The notes under the pieces were generated by a model. It was given only the letters and a program-made list of their open reading frames with translations, was not told the origin of the DNA and searched no databases. 64,000 nucleotides of DNA from NCBI GenBank assembly GCA_022841345.1, contig JALHRR010000013.1, positions 1-64,000 of the forward strand, given 5' to 3'. Source of the DNA: Saprospiraceae bacterium (GTDB lineage: Bacteria > Bacteroidota > Bacteroidia > Chitinophagales > Saprospiraceae). Made by a program: the position numbers and the translations under genes. Positions 1 to 9,258 of the stretch are shown here, one piece after another. How positions within the stretch are numbered: the stretch's first letter is position 1; each line of letters opens with the position of its first letter.

Positions 1-1
1 T

Positions 2-376
2 ACTTCTGTTTGTAGCAAAAAAAATATGAACCTTGTAGATTCCCTGGGGTCAGACTATTCCATTGACTATACAACAACAGAGATATCCTCTTTGCAAGAA
101 AAATTTGACATAATATTTGATGCGGTTGGAAAAATCAGTAAATCAGATTGCAGGAAAATTATGTCCACCAATGGAAAATTTGTTTCAGTCAAAAGTCAAT
201 CAAAGCCCACAAAAACGGATTTGAATTTCATAAAGGAATTAATTGAATCAAAAAAACTGATTTCAATTATCGATAAAACATACAAATTGAAAGACATAAG
301 AGAGGCCCACCGATATGTAGAACAATTTAGAAAGAGTGGGAATGTCGCAGTATTAGTGAAAGAAGGATTGATCTAA
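2..376 (+). CDS. Zinc-type (MDR) NAD(P)-dependent alcohol dehydrogenase, C-terminal part
   Basis: The reading frame is open from base 2 and enters from outside the window, so the 5' part is missing. The visible part begins TSVCSKKNMNLVDSLGSDY, which matches the region after the Rossmann glycine motif in medium-chain dehydrogenase/quinone-oxidoreductase-like proteins (usual form V-T-x-V-C-S-x-x-N). It continues through FDIIFDAVGK, the usual strand before the cofactor-site loop, and ends with the family's AHRYVEQFRKSGNVAVLV. These enzymes reduce or oxidise carbonyl or quinone substrates with NAD(P)H in the cytoplasm. The substrate cannot be read from this part. An ATG at 26 exists but lies inside the conserved domain and is not the start. 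Confidence 0.85.
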   Translation, partial: TSVCSKKNMNLVDSLGSDYSIDYTTTEISSLQEKFDIIFDAVGKISKSDCRKIMSTNGKFVSVKSQSKPTKTDLNFIKELIESKKLISIIDKTYKLKDIREAHRYVEQFRKSGNVAVLVKEGLI

Positions 377-413
377 AATTCATTACTAAAATTGTATTTA
401 AATATATATTAAT

Positions 414-1094
414 ATGTACTCAGCTGATTTAAATAGAAATGTTAAATTGTATTTGCCTCACAAAACTGCTTTTTGGGCAGGATTCTTTTACATACTAACC
501 TTTGTTTCTATCCCTACATTGTTTCTGTATCAATCTATACATGAGCCAGACTATTTATTGAGCAACTCTAATGATTACAAGGTGGTTACTGGCGGATTAC
601 TAGAAATAATAGTTGCACTGAGCGGTATCATTTCATCTATAATTCTGTTTTCAGTTTTAAAAAAGCAAAATGAAACACTAGCATTAGGGCTTGTTGCTGC
701 CCGAATATTAGAAGCAGCCACAATATTCGTGGGAGTTGCTTTCATTTTAGGAGCAGTGACTCTCCACCAAAATGGAGCAGGAGAAGATGGCCTGGTCATA
801 AGCCATGCATTAGTAGCGCTTTATGACCGCATTTTTGTACTTGGTCAAAACTTTATGCCTGCAATAGATGATTTACTATTAGGTGTATTGCTTTACCAAT
901 CTCGTTTAGTACCTCGTTGGCTTTCAGTTATAGGTATTGTGGGTGCTTTCCCATTATTTGCCGGCTACCTGGCTCTCATGTTTGGATTTATAGAACGTTC
1001 ATCACCAATGACAGGAGCATCTGCTATTATGGTTGCTTTTTTTGAATTCACATTGGGAATTTATCTATTGGTTAAAGGGATAAGAAAATTGTAA
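414..1094 (+). CDS. DUF4386 family membrane protein
   Basis: 226 residues. About six hydrophobic segments are visible, roughly at residues 20-42, 60-82, 92-114, 135-160, 168-190 and 198-222. The opening FWAGFFYILTFVSIPTLFLY and the middle LGLVAARILEAATIFVGV match the DUF4386 family of integral membrane proteins. The function of that family is not established. It follows the dehydrogenase by 37 bases on the same strand and may be co-transcribed with it. No SD-like site is seen before the ATG, which is usual for this phylum. The family call is by recognition; no role is proposed. Confidence 0.8.
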   Translation: MYSADLNRNVKLYLPHKTAFWAGFFYILTFVSIPTLFLYQSIHEPDYLLSNSNDYKVVTGGLLEIIVALSGIISSIILFSVLKKQNETLALGLVAARILEAATIFVGVAFILGAVTLHQNGAGEDGLVISHALVALYDRIFVLGQNFMPAIDDLLLGVLLYQSRLVPRWLSVIGIVGAFPLFAGYLALMFGFIERSSPMTGASAIMVAFFEFTLGIYLLVKGIRKL

Positions 1095-1197
1095 GATAAA
1101 ACTCAATAAGAAATGAAATAAGAAAACCTTACTGCTAACATGGGCTGGAGCAATGAGGCGGACTTTCTTCAATTGAAAATTTCTTCAAGGATTCAAC

Positions 1198-2319
1198 CTA
1201 TTTATCTGCCATCAGTATTTGAGCTTTCAACACATCGCTGGCAATAATTTCCTTCACTCTTTGTGATTCTTCAAAAAGAGGACTGTGTGCAGAATGCTCA
1301 AAAGTGTAAAAGCCTTTTATGGGTGCTTGCAAATCTTTAAGATATGCTTTCGACAAATCCACATTAACGGTTAAATCATATTTGCCGCTAAAAAAATAAA
1401 CAGGTATTTCCAGCTTCGGTATCATTTTTGGAATATCTATTTCAAACAGCTCTTCTGCAAATCTGGCCTTCTTTATATAAATAAATTTTGAGACCCATAT
1501 ATTTATTTTCTCGCGAAGAGTATAAGCCTTGCATGTCCAGACAGGAATAAATACTCCGGTAAAAACTGAATGCATATTACGCATGGTACCTATCCCAAGC
1601 TCATGCATATCATTGTCGCGTACGGAAGATTTGTAAAAAGAGACAAAATTTGTATCTGTATCCAGTAAAGGAAATCTTTTTAATTCCTCCACAGCTTTAG
1701 AATTTCCCATTTCAGTGTAACGCTGGACCATGTATTTATAGGCAATCCTTTCTGACTCAGTTTGCCGGGTAATTTGAGCCATACCAATGTAGGCATTGTA
1801 CAAATGCGGCGATCTCGCTACTGCCTGAATCGCGAAAGGAGTCCCACCTGAATGAGCCATCAGATATATCTTTTCCTTTCCAAATCTTTGCCGCAAAAAA
1901 TTGGTGACTTCAACCGCATCTGATGTAAGCTGATAAAAGGTCAAAGTCTCAACAGGCAAATCAGAGCTGTAAGAAAGACCACCACCCCGCTGTTCCCAGT
2001 AACATACAGTAAAAAAATCCTCCAGTCCGGGCTTGTATTTTTCCATCAGGAAATAGTTGGGAAAACCGGGACCTCCATGAATATATAGCAATACCGGATT
2101 ATTGATATTTTTACTTTTAATAAACATCCCCTGCTTAATACCCCCGATATTTACAAATATCTTTTCTGAAATACTGTTAGCTAATGGTTGCCCATCAGAG
2201 TTTAGAAATTGCTCAGGTTTGCCCGGGCTATAGATCAATATAACAATCAGAAGAAGGAGAAAACCTCCAAATATGAGTGAAAGTGTTATTAGAATCATCC
2301 TGGCTATTCGTTTTATCAT
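1198..2319 (-). CDS. Alpha/beta hydrolase (S33 proline-iminopeptidase-like), membrane anchored
   Basis: 373 residues from the ATG at 2319. The frame stays open further upstream, but the extra 29 residues are Cys-rich and unlike the family, while the 2319 start gives a clean N-terminal hydrophobic segment (residues about 4-27). The oxyanion HGGPGFP motif, the nucleophile elbow AHSGG (Ser157), the acid in SGKYDLT and the His in FEHSAHSPLFE form a complete catalytic set. These features place it with proline iminopeptidase-like hydrolases. The substrate is unknown. The N-terminal segment suggests a membrane anchor facing the periplasm. It runs in the same direction as the barrel protein upstream (2419-3021) and may share its transcript. 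Confidence 0.8.
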   Translation of the reverse strand: MIKRIARMILITLSLIFGGFLLLLIVILIYSPGKPEQFLNSDGQPLANSISEKIFVNIGGIKQGMFIKSKNINNPVLLYIHGGPGFPNYFLMEKYKPGLEDFFTVCYWEQRGGGLSYSSDLPVETLTFYQLTSDAVEVTNFLRQRFGKEKIYLMAHSGGTPFAIQAVARSPHLYNAYIGMAQITRQTESERIAYKYMVQRYTEMGNSKAVEELKRFPLLDTDTNFVSFYKSSVRDNDMHELGIGTMRNMHSVFTGVFIPVWTCKAYTLREKINIWVSKFIYIKKARFAEELFEIDIPKMIPKLEIPVYFFSGKYDLTVNVDLSKAYLKDLQAPIKGFYTFEHSAHSPLFEESQRVKEIIASDVLKAQILMADK

Positions 2320-2418
2320 AGTATTTGATCTTATGTGTAATTCAGTTTTGCAGTCTGTACAAAATAATGTAGGGCTGCCAACATAAAGTTCGCAGCCCTT
2401 CCTCAATATGAATTACAA

Positions 2419-3021
2419 TCAGAATTTGAATACAATACCTAATCCGGCAGAAAGATAGTTTAGGTCTACAGAAGATTTAACTGACTCAAGTGTAAGTTCT
2501 CTTGACAGTGTCCGGTATCGAATACTGGGCATCAAACTAAATTTTTCACCAAAACGGAAGGCAATGCCACCTTCCACCTGCCAACCAAATCCATGACCGG
2601 AATCAGAAATGATCTCATCCCCTTGTTCCACTTCAATATGATTTGCAAGACCACCAGCTCTGAGTAAAAAATCGAATTTTGAATTTCCTATCGGGTGTAT
2701 AAATTGAAGTCCATAAGTGTATCCTGTTTCCTCATAGTCCAGATTAACACCATTAATTTGATGATCAGATCCAAAATGATTCCAGCTCCATCCGGCATAA
2801 ACTCCCAGATGCTGTAAGAACCGATAGGCAATTGTTGCTTCCCCTCCAAATCCTGTTTCCAGATTAGCTTTTCCCAATTCCTTTGTAGGAAAATTGACAT
2901 CTGGTCTTAACTCAATGCTCCAGCGACCTTGTGAATAAGAGTTATTTGAGAAAAACAGTATCATTGTGACCAACAAGATTGACATCGTCAAATTGTTTGA
3001 AGTACGTACATTTCGTTTCAT
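2419..3021 (-). CDS. Secreted outer-membrane beta-barrel protein (OMP_b-brl-like)
   Basis: 200 residues. A signal peptide ends near residue 30 (SNNSYSQ-GRW). The rest alternates aromatic and polar residues as in small 8-strand barrels: GGEATIAYRFLQHLGVYAGW, FDFLLRAGGL, FSLMPSIRYRTL, and a terminal LSAGLGIVFKF ending in Phe, the usual outer-membrane assembly signal. The family (OmpA/OmpW-like barrels) is common in Bacteroidota. A specific ligand or function cannot be inferred. The gene is divergent from the hydrolase at 3561 across an AT-rich 539-base gap. Confidence 0.75.
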   Translation of the reverse strand: MKRNVRTSNNLTMSILLVTMILFFSNNSYSQGRWSIELRPDVNFPTKELGKANLETGFGGEATIAYRFLQHLGVYAGWSWNHFGSDHQINGVNLDYEETGYTYGLQFIHPIGNSKFDFLLRAGGLANHIEVEQGDEIISDSGHGFGWQVEGGIAFRFGEKFSLMPSIRYRTLSRELTLESVKSSVDLNYLSAGLGIVFKF

Positions 3022-3560
3022 CTTAAATATTTTTTGATAGTTGAATAGAATTTCAGTTCAAAATTGCATGTATTTCAATTTTAAAATAATGATGTGGCTC
3101 AATTTTAAATATGATAATTGTCATTCTGATTATTTCTATATCAACGGCCAGGTAGATAGAATTATAAATTACAAATCCAATGAACCCTTAATAATCTATG
3201 TTAGGTAGAAAACACCGGAGCACGTAAAGCCATATATTCCTTTACTTATCTATAAATGTGCTGAATGAGGAATTAAAATATAGGAAGACAATATGGATAA
3301 AATGAACTTTACGTATTTTGTCAAGTCCCGGAATAAGGAATTAAGAGGACAAATTCAACTATAAAAATCTTAAACTTATCTGAACAATGACCAAAAAACA
3401 TACTTTTACTTATACATTCCAAAAGTTTAAATTAATTCAGAGTGTGGCTTCCAGCATAAAACAAAAATGATATTAAAACGCTCTTCACTAATTGTCAGAA
3501 CCTTATTACGGATTAAAGAATCTCTTCACCATTACACCCAAACGGTTTAACAGTAAGCAA
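3022..3560. other. AT-rich divergent intergenic region
   Basis: This 539-base stretch lies between the barrel gene on the minus strand and the hydrolase on the plus strand, so it must hold promoters for both. It is very AT-rich. I found no convincing TAnnTTTG box at a useful distance from either start, no strong inverted repeat and no RNA gene. The last 69 bases (from 3492) are open in the frame of the following gene but are not thought to be coding. Confidence 0.5.
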
Positions 3561-4514
3561 ATGAATCCATCAGCAGCGATTATAACTTGTATTCTTTTTT
3601 GTTTTTCCCTGGCGTATTCTTCCGCTAATAGTATTGATACCATCGATTTTAAAGTTCAAAGTGAAGGGTACAATTTGGATGTTCAATTATTAAAAAAATC
3701 TTCGAAGAGCCGGGTACCTGCTATTATATTCCTGGTCGGTTCGGGAGGAGAATCCTCGCATAAGACAAATTATAAAGACTTTACAGAATTCTTTTTAGAA
3801 GAGACATTCCTGGAAAATGGTTTTGCTATCGTGTATTTTGATAAACGTGGCGTGGGTGAATCTGAAGGTCTCTGGTATGAAACCACTTTTGAACAAAGAG
3901 CTCTGGACGTCACTAATGTAGGTTTAGCTATCCGGGATTTTGATTTTATTAATAAGGATAAAATTTACCTCGTGGGACATAGTCAGGGTGGCTGGATTGC
4001 ACAAATAGCGCTGTCAAATCATCCTGAAATATTTGCTGGTGCAGTCAGCATGGCCGGTGCTACATTTGGTGTCAGGAAACAACTGGTCAATGATTACATG
4101 AGTAAATACATTTGCAAAAAAGGAAACTCCGAAGCTAAAGCTCTTAGAAAAGCTACAAAAAAGGTAAAGAGGGATTTATATTTTGTCAATAAATTTGGGA
4201 AGAAAGGCAATTGGAAACAGCTCAAAGTAATCCAGGATTTTGAACCCCGAAGGTATATTTTCAATATTGAAAAACCCTTCTTTCTCATGTTGGCTGAGAA
4301 TGACGAACTGGTTAATCCGCAATGGTGTTTGGATGAAATTCCGGTTATATTTCCCAGTGGCAAACCATCTCATATTCAGATTTATATTGCGCCCAGTGAA
4401 ACTCATTCATTTAAAAAAGCACACAAATGCTATGACCGGGACTGGAAGAATGTACCCTATTCAGTAGAGAGTCAAAAAGTGCTCTATAATTGGATTGTGG
4501 AGAAGTCAAAATAA
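3561..4514 (+). CDS. Secreted alpha/beta hydrolase
   Basis: 317 residues from the ATG at 3561. This start is chosen because the signal peptide (MNPSAAIITCILFCFSLAYS) begins there; the earlier start at 3492 would put 23 polar residues in front of it. Visible motifs are FLVGSGGESSH (oxyanion region), FDKRGVGES, nucleophile GHSQGG (Ser141), acid in LAENDELVNP and His in SETHSFKKAH. This is a complete dienelactone-hydrolase/acyl-peptidase-like catalytic set. It probably acts on an ester or amide in the periplasm or outside the cell. Substrate unknown. Confidence 0.8.
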   Translation: MNPSAAIITCILFCFSLAYSSANSIDTIDFKVQSEGYNLDVQLLKKSSKSRVPAIIFLVGSGGESSHKTNYKDFTEFFLEETFLENGFAIVYFDKRGVGESEGLWYETTFEQRALDVTNVGLAIRDFDFINKDKIYLVGHSQGGWIAQIALSNHPEIFAGAVSMAGATFGVRKQLVNDYMSKYICKKGNSEAKALRKATKKVKRDLYFVNKFGKKGNWKQLKVIQDFEPRRYIFNIEKPFFLMLAENDELVNPQWCLDEIPVIFPSGKPSHIQIYIAPSETHSFKKAHKCYDRDWKNVPYSVESQKVLYNWIVEKSK

Positions 4515-4678
4515 AATATAGCCGTCACTAAATCTTAATAATTTAAGGATTCGGATGATTTAATGGAGCTTCCTTATTTAAAGAGGATGCAGCGTGATGG
4601 ATTATTTCCCTATATTATAAAACTTGGTTGGATGCATGTTCTTCCAGCAAATATTATTTGAATAAAGGCATTTATTTA

Positions 4679-4708
4679 TTGTTTATCAATAAATATATAA
4701 TATCTTTG
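4679..4708 (+). promoter_or_regulatory. Promoter of the DUF2975 operon
   Basis: A perfect Bacteroidota -7 box TATCTTTG lies at 4701-4708, and a -33 TTG at 4679-4681 is 19 bases upstream. Transcription would start near 4715, about 20 bases before the ATG at 4735. The match is to the published TTTG-N19-21-TAnnTTTG consensus; activity is inferred. Confidence 0.6.
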
Positions 4709-4734
4709 CGGCATCATTTTAACTCTTATAAAAT

Positions 4735-5271
4735 ATGTCAACAAGAAACAACTTCGTATTTATAGGTTTGCATATTGTGGCCTGGCTCCTTTTTGTCGGT
4801 TTATCAATTGAAGCCGGTGGCTTGCTTGTTAATTTCTTTTTCAGTCTGTTCAAACCGGAATTTGTCCCAAATCTTTATCAAAAGCTGGATTTAACTGACA
4901 TGTACAAAGACAGTAAATGGGCCTTTTTCGGGATCTATAGCTTTATTCTATCCATTTCCATATTGAAAGCCCTTCTCTTTTACAGAGTTACCACATTAAT
5001 GCATAAAATGGATTTAACAAAACCGTTCAGCACATATGTGTCGAAGCAAATTATGCTACTGAGTTATTACACACTTTCCATTGGATTCCTGAGTTACCTT
5101 GCCAGGCACTCAGCTAAAAATTTAATGCATTACGGCTATGATACTGATAGCCTGGACCAATTTTGGGCAGACAGTCAGGCTTTTATATTAATGGGAGCAG
5201 TAATTTATATGATTGCGACTATTTTCAAAAAAGGAGTAGACATTCAAAACGAAAATGATTTAACTATTTAA
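4735..5271 (+). CDS. DUF2975 family membrane protein
   Basis: 178 residues with four hydrophobic segments, near residues 5-35, 62-88, 103-122 and 142-163. The layout, with a large first extracytoplasmic loop and the tail FKKGVDIQNENDLTI, fits DUF2975. Members of this family are nearly always encoded just before a small YozG-like helix-turn-helix protein, as here (next ATG four bases after this stop). By analogy the membrane protein probably modulates the regulator. The signal sensed is unknown. It is the first gene of a likely three-gene operon with its own promoter. Confidence 0.85.
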   Translation: MSTRNNFVFIGLHIVAWLLFVGLSIEAGGLLVNFFFSLFKPEFVPNLYQKLDLTDMYKDSKWAFFGIYSFILSISILKALLFYRVTTLMHKMDLTKPFSTYVSKQIMLLSYYTLSIGFLSYLARHSAKNLMHYGYDTDSLDQFWADSQAFILMGAVIYMIATIFKKGVDIQNENDLTI

Positions 5272-5274
5272 CCT

Positions 5275-5490
5275 ATGGCAATCATTGTAAATTTAGATGT
5301 AATGATGGCTAAGCGAAAAATGTCGCTTAATGAGTTATCAGAAAAAGTAGAACTAACGCTTTCCAATCTTTCTATCCTGAAAACGGGTAAAGCAAAAGCC
5401 ATTCGTTTTAGCACCCTCGAAGCCATTTGCAAGGCGCTCAATTGTCAGCCTGCTGATATTCTTGAATATGTTGAAGAAGCTCAAAAGTAA
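5275..5490 (+). CDS. YozG-like helix-turn-helix transcriptional regulator (Cro/C1 type)
   Basis: 71 residues made almost wholly of one XRE-type DNA-binding domain: MAKRKMSLNELSEKV (helices 1-2), LTLSNLSILKTGKAKAIRF (recognition helix region), then LEAICKALNCQPADILEY, the typical end of this family. It has no effector domain. It sits between a DUF2975 protein (3-base gap) and an esterase gene (6-base gap). The DUF2975/YozG pair is a recurring module. It may regulate its own operon. Confidence 0.9.
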   Translation: MAIIVNLDVMMAKRKMSLNELSEKVELTLSNLSILKTGKAKAIRFSTLEAICKALNCQPADILEYVEEAQK

Positions 5491-5496
5491 TTTTTC

Positions 5497-6966
5497 ATGA
5501 AAACAATATTGATTTCCTCTATTCTATTACTATTCTCTGTATATACAATTGCACAAAATGATCTCAATATTTCAATAGGTAAAAAAGAAATCATTTCATC
5601 CAAAGTACTGAATGAGAACAGAACAATTTGGATTTACACACCGGATATCACTTCTCAGTTTGTTAACCCCGATAAGAGATTCCCTGTATTGTATTTACTG
5701 GATGGTGATGCTCATTTCTATTCGACGGTTGGTATCATTCAACAAATGAGTCAAGCCAACGGAAATGGTGTTTTACCTGAAATGATAGTTGTGGCCATTC
5801 AAAACACAAATAGAACAAGGGACCTGGTGCCATCACTGGATGTAAATAATCCAAATCCATTTATAGAATTTCTTGAAACTGAATTAATACCTTTCATAGA
5901 CAAGCATTACAAAACTGCCCCTTACAAAATGCTGGTGGGTCATTCGCTGGGTGGACTGACGGTTATTGATATGCTAAGTAATTTTCCTGAATTATTTGAT
6001 GCCTTCATTGCCATTGACCCAAGTATGTGGTACAATAATGAAAAGCTTTTAAACCATACTATTACCCAAATTCCCAAAGTAAAAATGAATGGCAAAAGAC
6101 TATTTGTTGGAACAGCTAATTCAATGCCAGTTGGAATGTCTTTATCAGATCTTAAGAATGATACTTCTTATGAAACATGGCACATCCGTTCCATTTTTAA
6201 GTTAGATAATTTTTTGAAAACGAATTCAAATGGTTTAAAATATGGACATAAATATTATGAAAAAGAAAGGCATAACTCGGTACCGTTATTAAGTGTCTAC
6301 GATGGCTTGCGGTTTATTTTTGATTTCTTTTATATAGATCTGTCAGAAAAAGACTTCCTTGATTCTACTGCCGCTATTGCTTCAAAATTAAAAACCCACT
6401 ATGCTGTAGTTTCAGAGAATTTAGGCTATAAAAATGCTGCTCCTGAAACTTTAATCAACTATTTAGCCAATGATGCATTAGGAAAAAACCAATTCAACAG
6501 AGCACAGGCTTTATTTGAATTAAATACAGATTGGTATCCCGAAAATGCCAATGTTCATGGGGCATATGCTGACTATTATTTAGCTATAAAAGATACCATC
6601 AATGCCATTAAAAATTATGAAAAAGCGCTACAGATTAACAAGGATCCATCAACTACTGCTAAATTAAATGAAATCACTCACACAAAGACCTTTAGCTATA
6701 CCGTTGATGATTTACAGAAATATGCAGGCATATATACATTGGTAGATTTCAATCTCGATATGAAGTTAGAACTACGGCATGACAAACTTTGGGCTATTGT
6801 ACCAGGCCAGCAGGACTCTGAGTTTTTACCGGTTTCTGAAAATGTTTTTACGGTAAAAGGACAGCAAGGTTATATCATCACTTTTCAAATGTCTGATGAA
6901 AATCCTGCAGGATTTACTTCAGTTCAGCCAAATGGAACTTTCAAAGCAGTATATAAGAACAAATAA
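5497..6966 (+). CDS. Secreted esterase (COG2819-like alpha/beta hydrolase) with C-terminal TPR region
   Basis: 489 residues. A signal peptide ends at FSVYTIAQ. The hydrolase domain (about 25-280) contains RFPVLYLLDGDAHF, the nucleophile elbow GHSLGG (Ser150), FIAIDPSMWY and a late His in ERHNSVPLLS, the pattern of siderophore-esterase/Fes-like enzymes. Residues about 320-395 carry a TPR-like helix pair (AINAIKNYEKALQIN-type spacing), and the tail (400-489) is a beta-rich domain often found on such esterases. It probably cleaves an ester in the periplasm; the substrate is not known. It is the third gene of the operon. Confidence 0.8.
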   Translation: MKTILISSILLLFSVYTIAQNDLNISIGKKEIISSKVLNENRTIWIYTPDITSQFVNPDKRFPVLYLLDGDAHFYSTVGIIQQMSQANGNGVLPEMIVVAIQNTNRTRDLVPSLDVNNPNPFIEFLETELIPFIDKHYKTAPYKMLVGHSLGGLTVIDMLSNFPELFDAFIAIDPSMWYNNEKLLNHTITQIPKVKMNGKRLFVGTANSMPVGMSLSDLKNDTSYETWHIRSIFKLDNFLKTNSNGLKYGHKYYEKERHNSVPLLSVYDGLRFIFDFFYIDLSEKDFLDSTAAIASKLKTHYAVVSENLGYKNAAPETLINYLANDALGKNQFNRAQALFELNTDWYPENANVHGAYADYYLAIKDTINAIKNYEKALQINKDPSTTAKLNEITHTKTFSYTVDDLQKYAGIYTLVDFNLDMKLELRHDKLWAIVPGQQDSEFLPVSENVFTVKGQQGYIITFQMSDENPAGFTSVQPNGTFKAVYKNK

Positions 6967-7187
6967 GTTCCGGGATTCCATAAACTGAGATCAGATAAAA
7001 AGAGATTGCATATATCCTCTAACTGATGTTTCGAAGATTGATTAGAATTTTGAAGTCAGATAAAAGATGGTAATGAAAAGATGTAAGAATTGAATTCTTT
7101 GCATAAATATTGTCACCAATTCTACTATTCTGTCCTTCAAATCCTATTTTTGGATTAAGGAACGCAAACAATTCCTGGATCTGCATT

Positions 7188-7982
7188 ATGGATAATTCCA
7201 ATTGCCTCAATTGTGGACTTGAACTTTCCGGAAAATTCTGCTCAGGTTGCGGTCAGAAAGCAGATACACAGCGGATATCATTTAAGCGTTTCATTTCACA
7301 TGACATTTTACACGGCACCTTCCATTTTGAAAAAGGAATGCTTTTTACTGCAAAGCAGGCTTTAATCCGTCCGGGTCAGGCAGCATTGGATTATATTTCC
7401 GGTAAGAGAGTCCGGTTTTATAATATCTTTTATTTCATTCTGCTCCTAATCGGTTTGATAATATTTCTGATTCATTATTACAATGTTTTGGCATTGCAAT
7501 ACAACCCGGAAATGGCCATTACTCCTAATATGGATGATGCAGGAAGAAAACTCAACCAATTTTTATTAAAGTATAGCAAGCTGCTTATCTTCTCTTTTGC
7601 TCCGATAATGGCACTCAATAGTTATCTGATATTTCGCAGAAAAAAGTTCAATTATAGTGAGCATTTCATCCTGAACGGTATCCTTTTATTAGGTACTTTG
7701 ATACTTACCGTCTTCTTTATACTCATATACTATCTGGAATTCGCAGGTCTTCCACCCATTGTCATTGATCAGGGCTATGTATTTATTTCATTGCTATTTA
7801 TACTGTATATCATATTCGGATATTACAATGCTTTTAGAAGAGATTATTCTTTATTTGGTTTTAGTCTGAGAATGTTGCTCTTCATTATTCTGTGCAACAT
7901 TGAGTTTGTACTTTTTTTAATCCTGGTCTTCGGCATGGCCACCGGATGGAAAGGAAATGCAGATATTGAGTATTCATTTTAA
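7188..7982 (+). CDS. DUF3667 family membrane protein with N-terminal zinc ribbon
   Basis: 264 residues from the ATG at 7188. The longer frame from 7110 adds 26 residues that precede the conserved start. The N-terminus has two CxxC pairs (NCLNCGLEL and KFCSGCGQK), a small zinc ribbon. RISFKRFISHDILHGTFHFEKG and LIRPGQAALDYISGKRVRFY are signature stretches of DUF3667, followed by about five membrane segments. The family is widespread in Bacteroidota and has no known function. Confidence 0.85.
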   Translation: MDNSNCLNCGLELSGKFCSGCGQKADTQRISFKRFISHDILHGTFHFEKGMLFTAKQALIRPGQAALDYISGKRVRFYNIFYFILLLIGLIIFLIHYYNVLALQYNPEMAITPNMDDAGRKLNQFLLKYSKLLIFSFAPIMALNSYLIFRRKKFNYSEHFILNGILLLGTLILTVFFILIYYLEFAGLPPIVIDQGYVFISLLFILYIIFGYYNAFRRDYSLFGFSLRMLLFIILCNIEFVLFLILVFGMATGWKGNADIEYSF

Positions 7983-8006
7983 TACCTAAAACCATTTCGA
8001 CCCAGT

Positions 8007-8462
8007 ATGCAAATTGATAAATTCAAGATAGTTAATTATGCTGGACAATACCGTGATCAGATACTGGATGTCTGGGAAAAATCAGTTACCGCTACTCACC
8101 ATTTTCTAAAACCTGAAGATTTTAAATCCATTAAGGAACAGGTTCTCACAATCGACTTTAATGATCTTCAAGTCTATTGTTTGGTCAGTGAATCTGAAGT
8201 AGCTGGTTTTATCGGAGTAGCCGGAGACAAAGTAGAAATGCTGTTTATATCTCCTGATTTTACAGGACAAGGTCTAGGTCGGCACTTAATGGAATTTGCT
8301 ATTGATACATTAAAAATCAAGAAAGTAGATGTAAATGAGCAAAATATACATGCTGTCGGGTTCTACAAGAAGCTTGGGTTTGAAGTCTATGAAAGAACCT
8401 CTCAGGATGATCAGGGAAAGGAATATCCATTGCTGAGGATGAAGCTGATAATATTTATCTGA
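8007..8462 (+). CDS. GNAT family N-acetyltransferase
   Basis: 151 residues covering one GNAT fold. The acetyl-CoA pyrophosphate-binding loop is FTGQGLGRHLM (about residues 87-97), preceded by the strand VEMLFISPDF and followed by NIHAVGFYKKLGFEVYERT, the usual motif B. The start of the protein (WEKSVTATHHFL) resembles YjaB/PA4866-type acetyltransferases. The acceptor is unknown. It lies 24 bases after the DUF3667 gene on the same strand. Confidence 0.85.
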   Translation: MQIDKFKIVNYAGQYRDQILDVWEKSVTATHHFLKPEDFKSIKEQVLTIDFNDLQVYCLVSESEVAGFIGVAGDKVEMLFISPDFTGQGLGRHLMEFAIDTLKIKKVDVNEQNIHAVGFYKKLGFEVYERTSQDDQGKEYPLLRMKLIIFI

Positions 8463-8496
8463 TATCTTTAAAGGTTGTAAGATCCCTCCTGCTGCA

Positions 8497-8820
8497 ATGA
8501 AACTCGTCCCCACCCTCCTACTCTTCCTCTCTCTTATCCTCTGCACATCCTGCAGTCTTTTTTCTATCGAAGGCAGCCTTCAAGGCTTAAACAGTTATAA
8601 CAATAAAACAAAAGCTGACAATCCCGACCTGCTATCCAGACCAGATAATTCGGTCCCTCTCTGTGATTTAAAAACTAGAGAGAACCCCAAAGTCTATGTA
8701 ACCCAAACTGGTGAAATAGCCTCCTTCTTCCCCAAAGAAGGAAATGCTATTGTTTATATGTGGTTTATTCAGGAAAAATGTACAAAAGAAAACATTGATT
8801 TATTCATTGTGGCAGAATAA
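8497..8820 (+). pseudogene. Small lipoprotein, probable 5' half of an interrupted gene
   Basis: 107 residues. The N-terminus has a lipoprotein signal with lipobox LCTSC (Cys about residue 19). The body is unrecognised and ends FIVAE at a TAA (8818-8820). The same reading frame continues after that stop through YNTKK into the next 69-residue frame (8836-9045) without another stop. The two pieces may therefore be one lipoprotein gene of about 182 codons interrupted by a nonsense mutation. If not, this is a short intact lipoprotein. No family was recognised for either part. Confidence 0.5.
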
Positions 8821-8835
8821 TACAACACAAAAAAG

Positions 8836-9045
8836 ATGGAGGTCAGCTACAAAACTGAAAGACCCATTTTTGGAATAGATACAAAATATTATCGAACAAA
8901 CCTGACATCTAAGTACCTTAGAAAATTTCGTAATGAGCAGACAAACACAAGCGTTCCGAATGGTCATTTTCTGATGTTTAAAAATGGAAGTTTTTATAAG
9001 ACATTCAGCGATATAGAAGATATAGATCAAGAGCCAGGAAGCTAA
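8836..9045 (+). pseudogene. Downstream half of the interrupted lipoprotein gene (or a separate small protein)
   Basis: 69 residues, in the same frame as the preceding lipoprotein with only one TAA between them; 8836 minus 8497 is 339, a multiple of three. It has no signal peptide of its own and no recognised motif. It reads like the polar C-terminal end of a domain (TKYYRTNLTSKYLRKF, FKNGSFYKTF). Independent translation from the ATG at 8836 is possible but there is no visible start signal. Confidence 0.4.
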
Positions 9046-9258
9046 TGGAAGATATCATTCCTGAGCAGAAATGAGACCTCACTATTTAATGGCTCATTTA
9101 CTTTTATTGGGAGTAAGGTACCATCTGTTCAGTGCCGATTCTGTAGTTGATTAACTATAAAAATATTTTTCATTCATAAAATTATTAATAAATTTATAAC
9201 CGATTTTTAACCACTTAATAAAGTCCCCCCATCCAAACTTTTTATAAAAATATAAATC

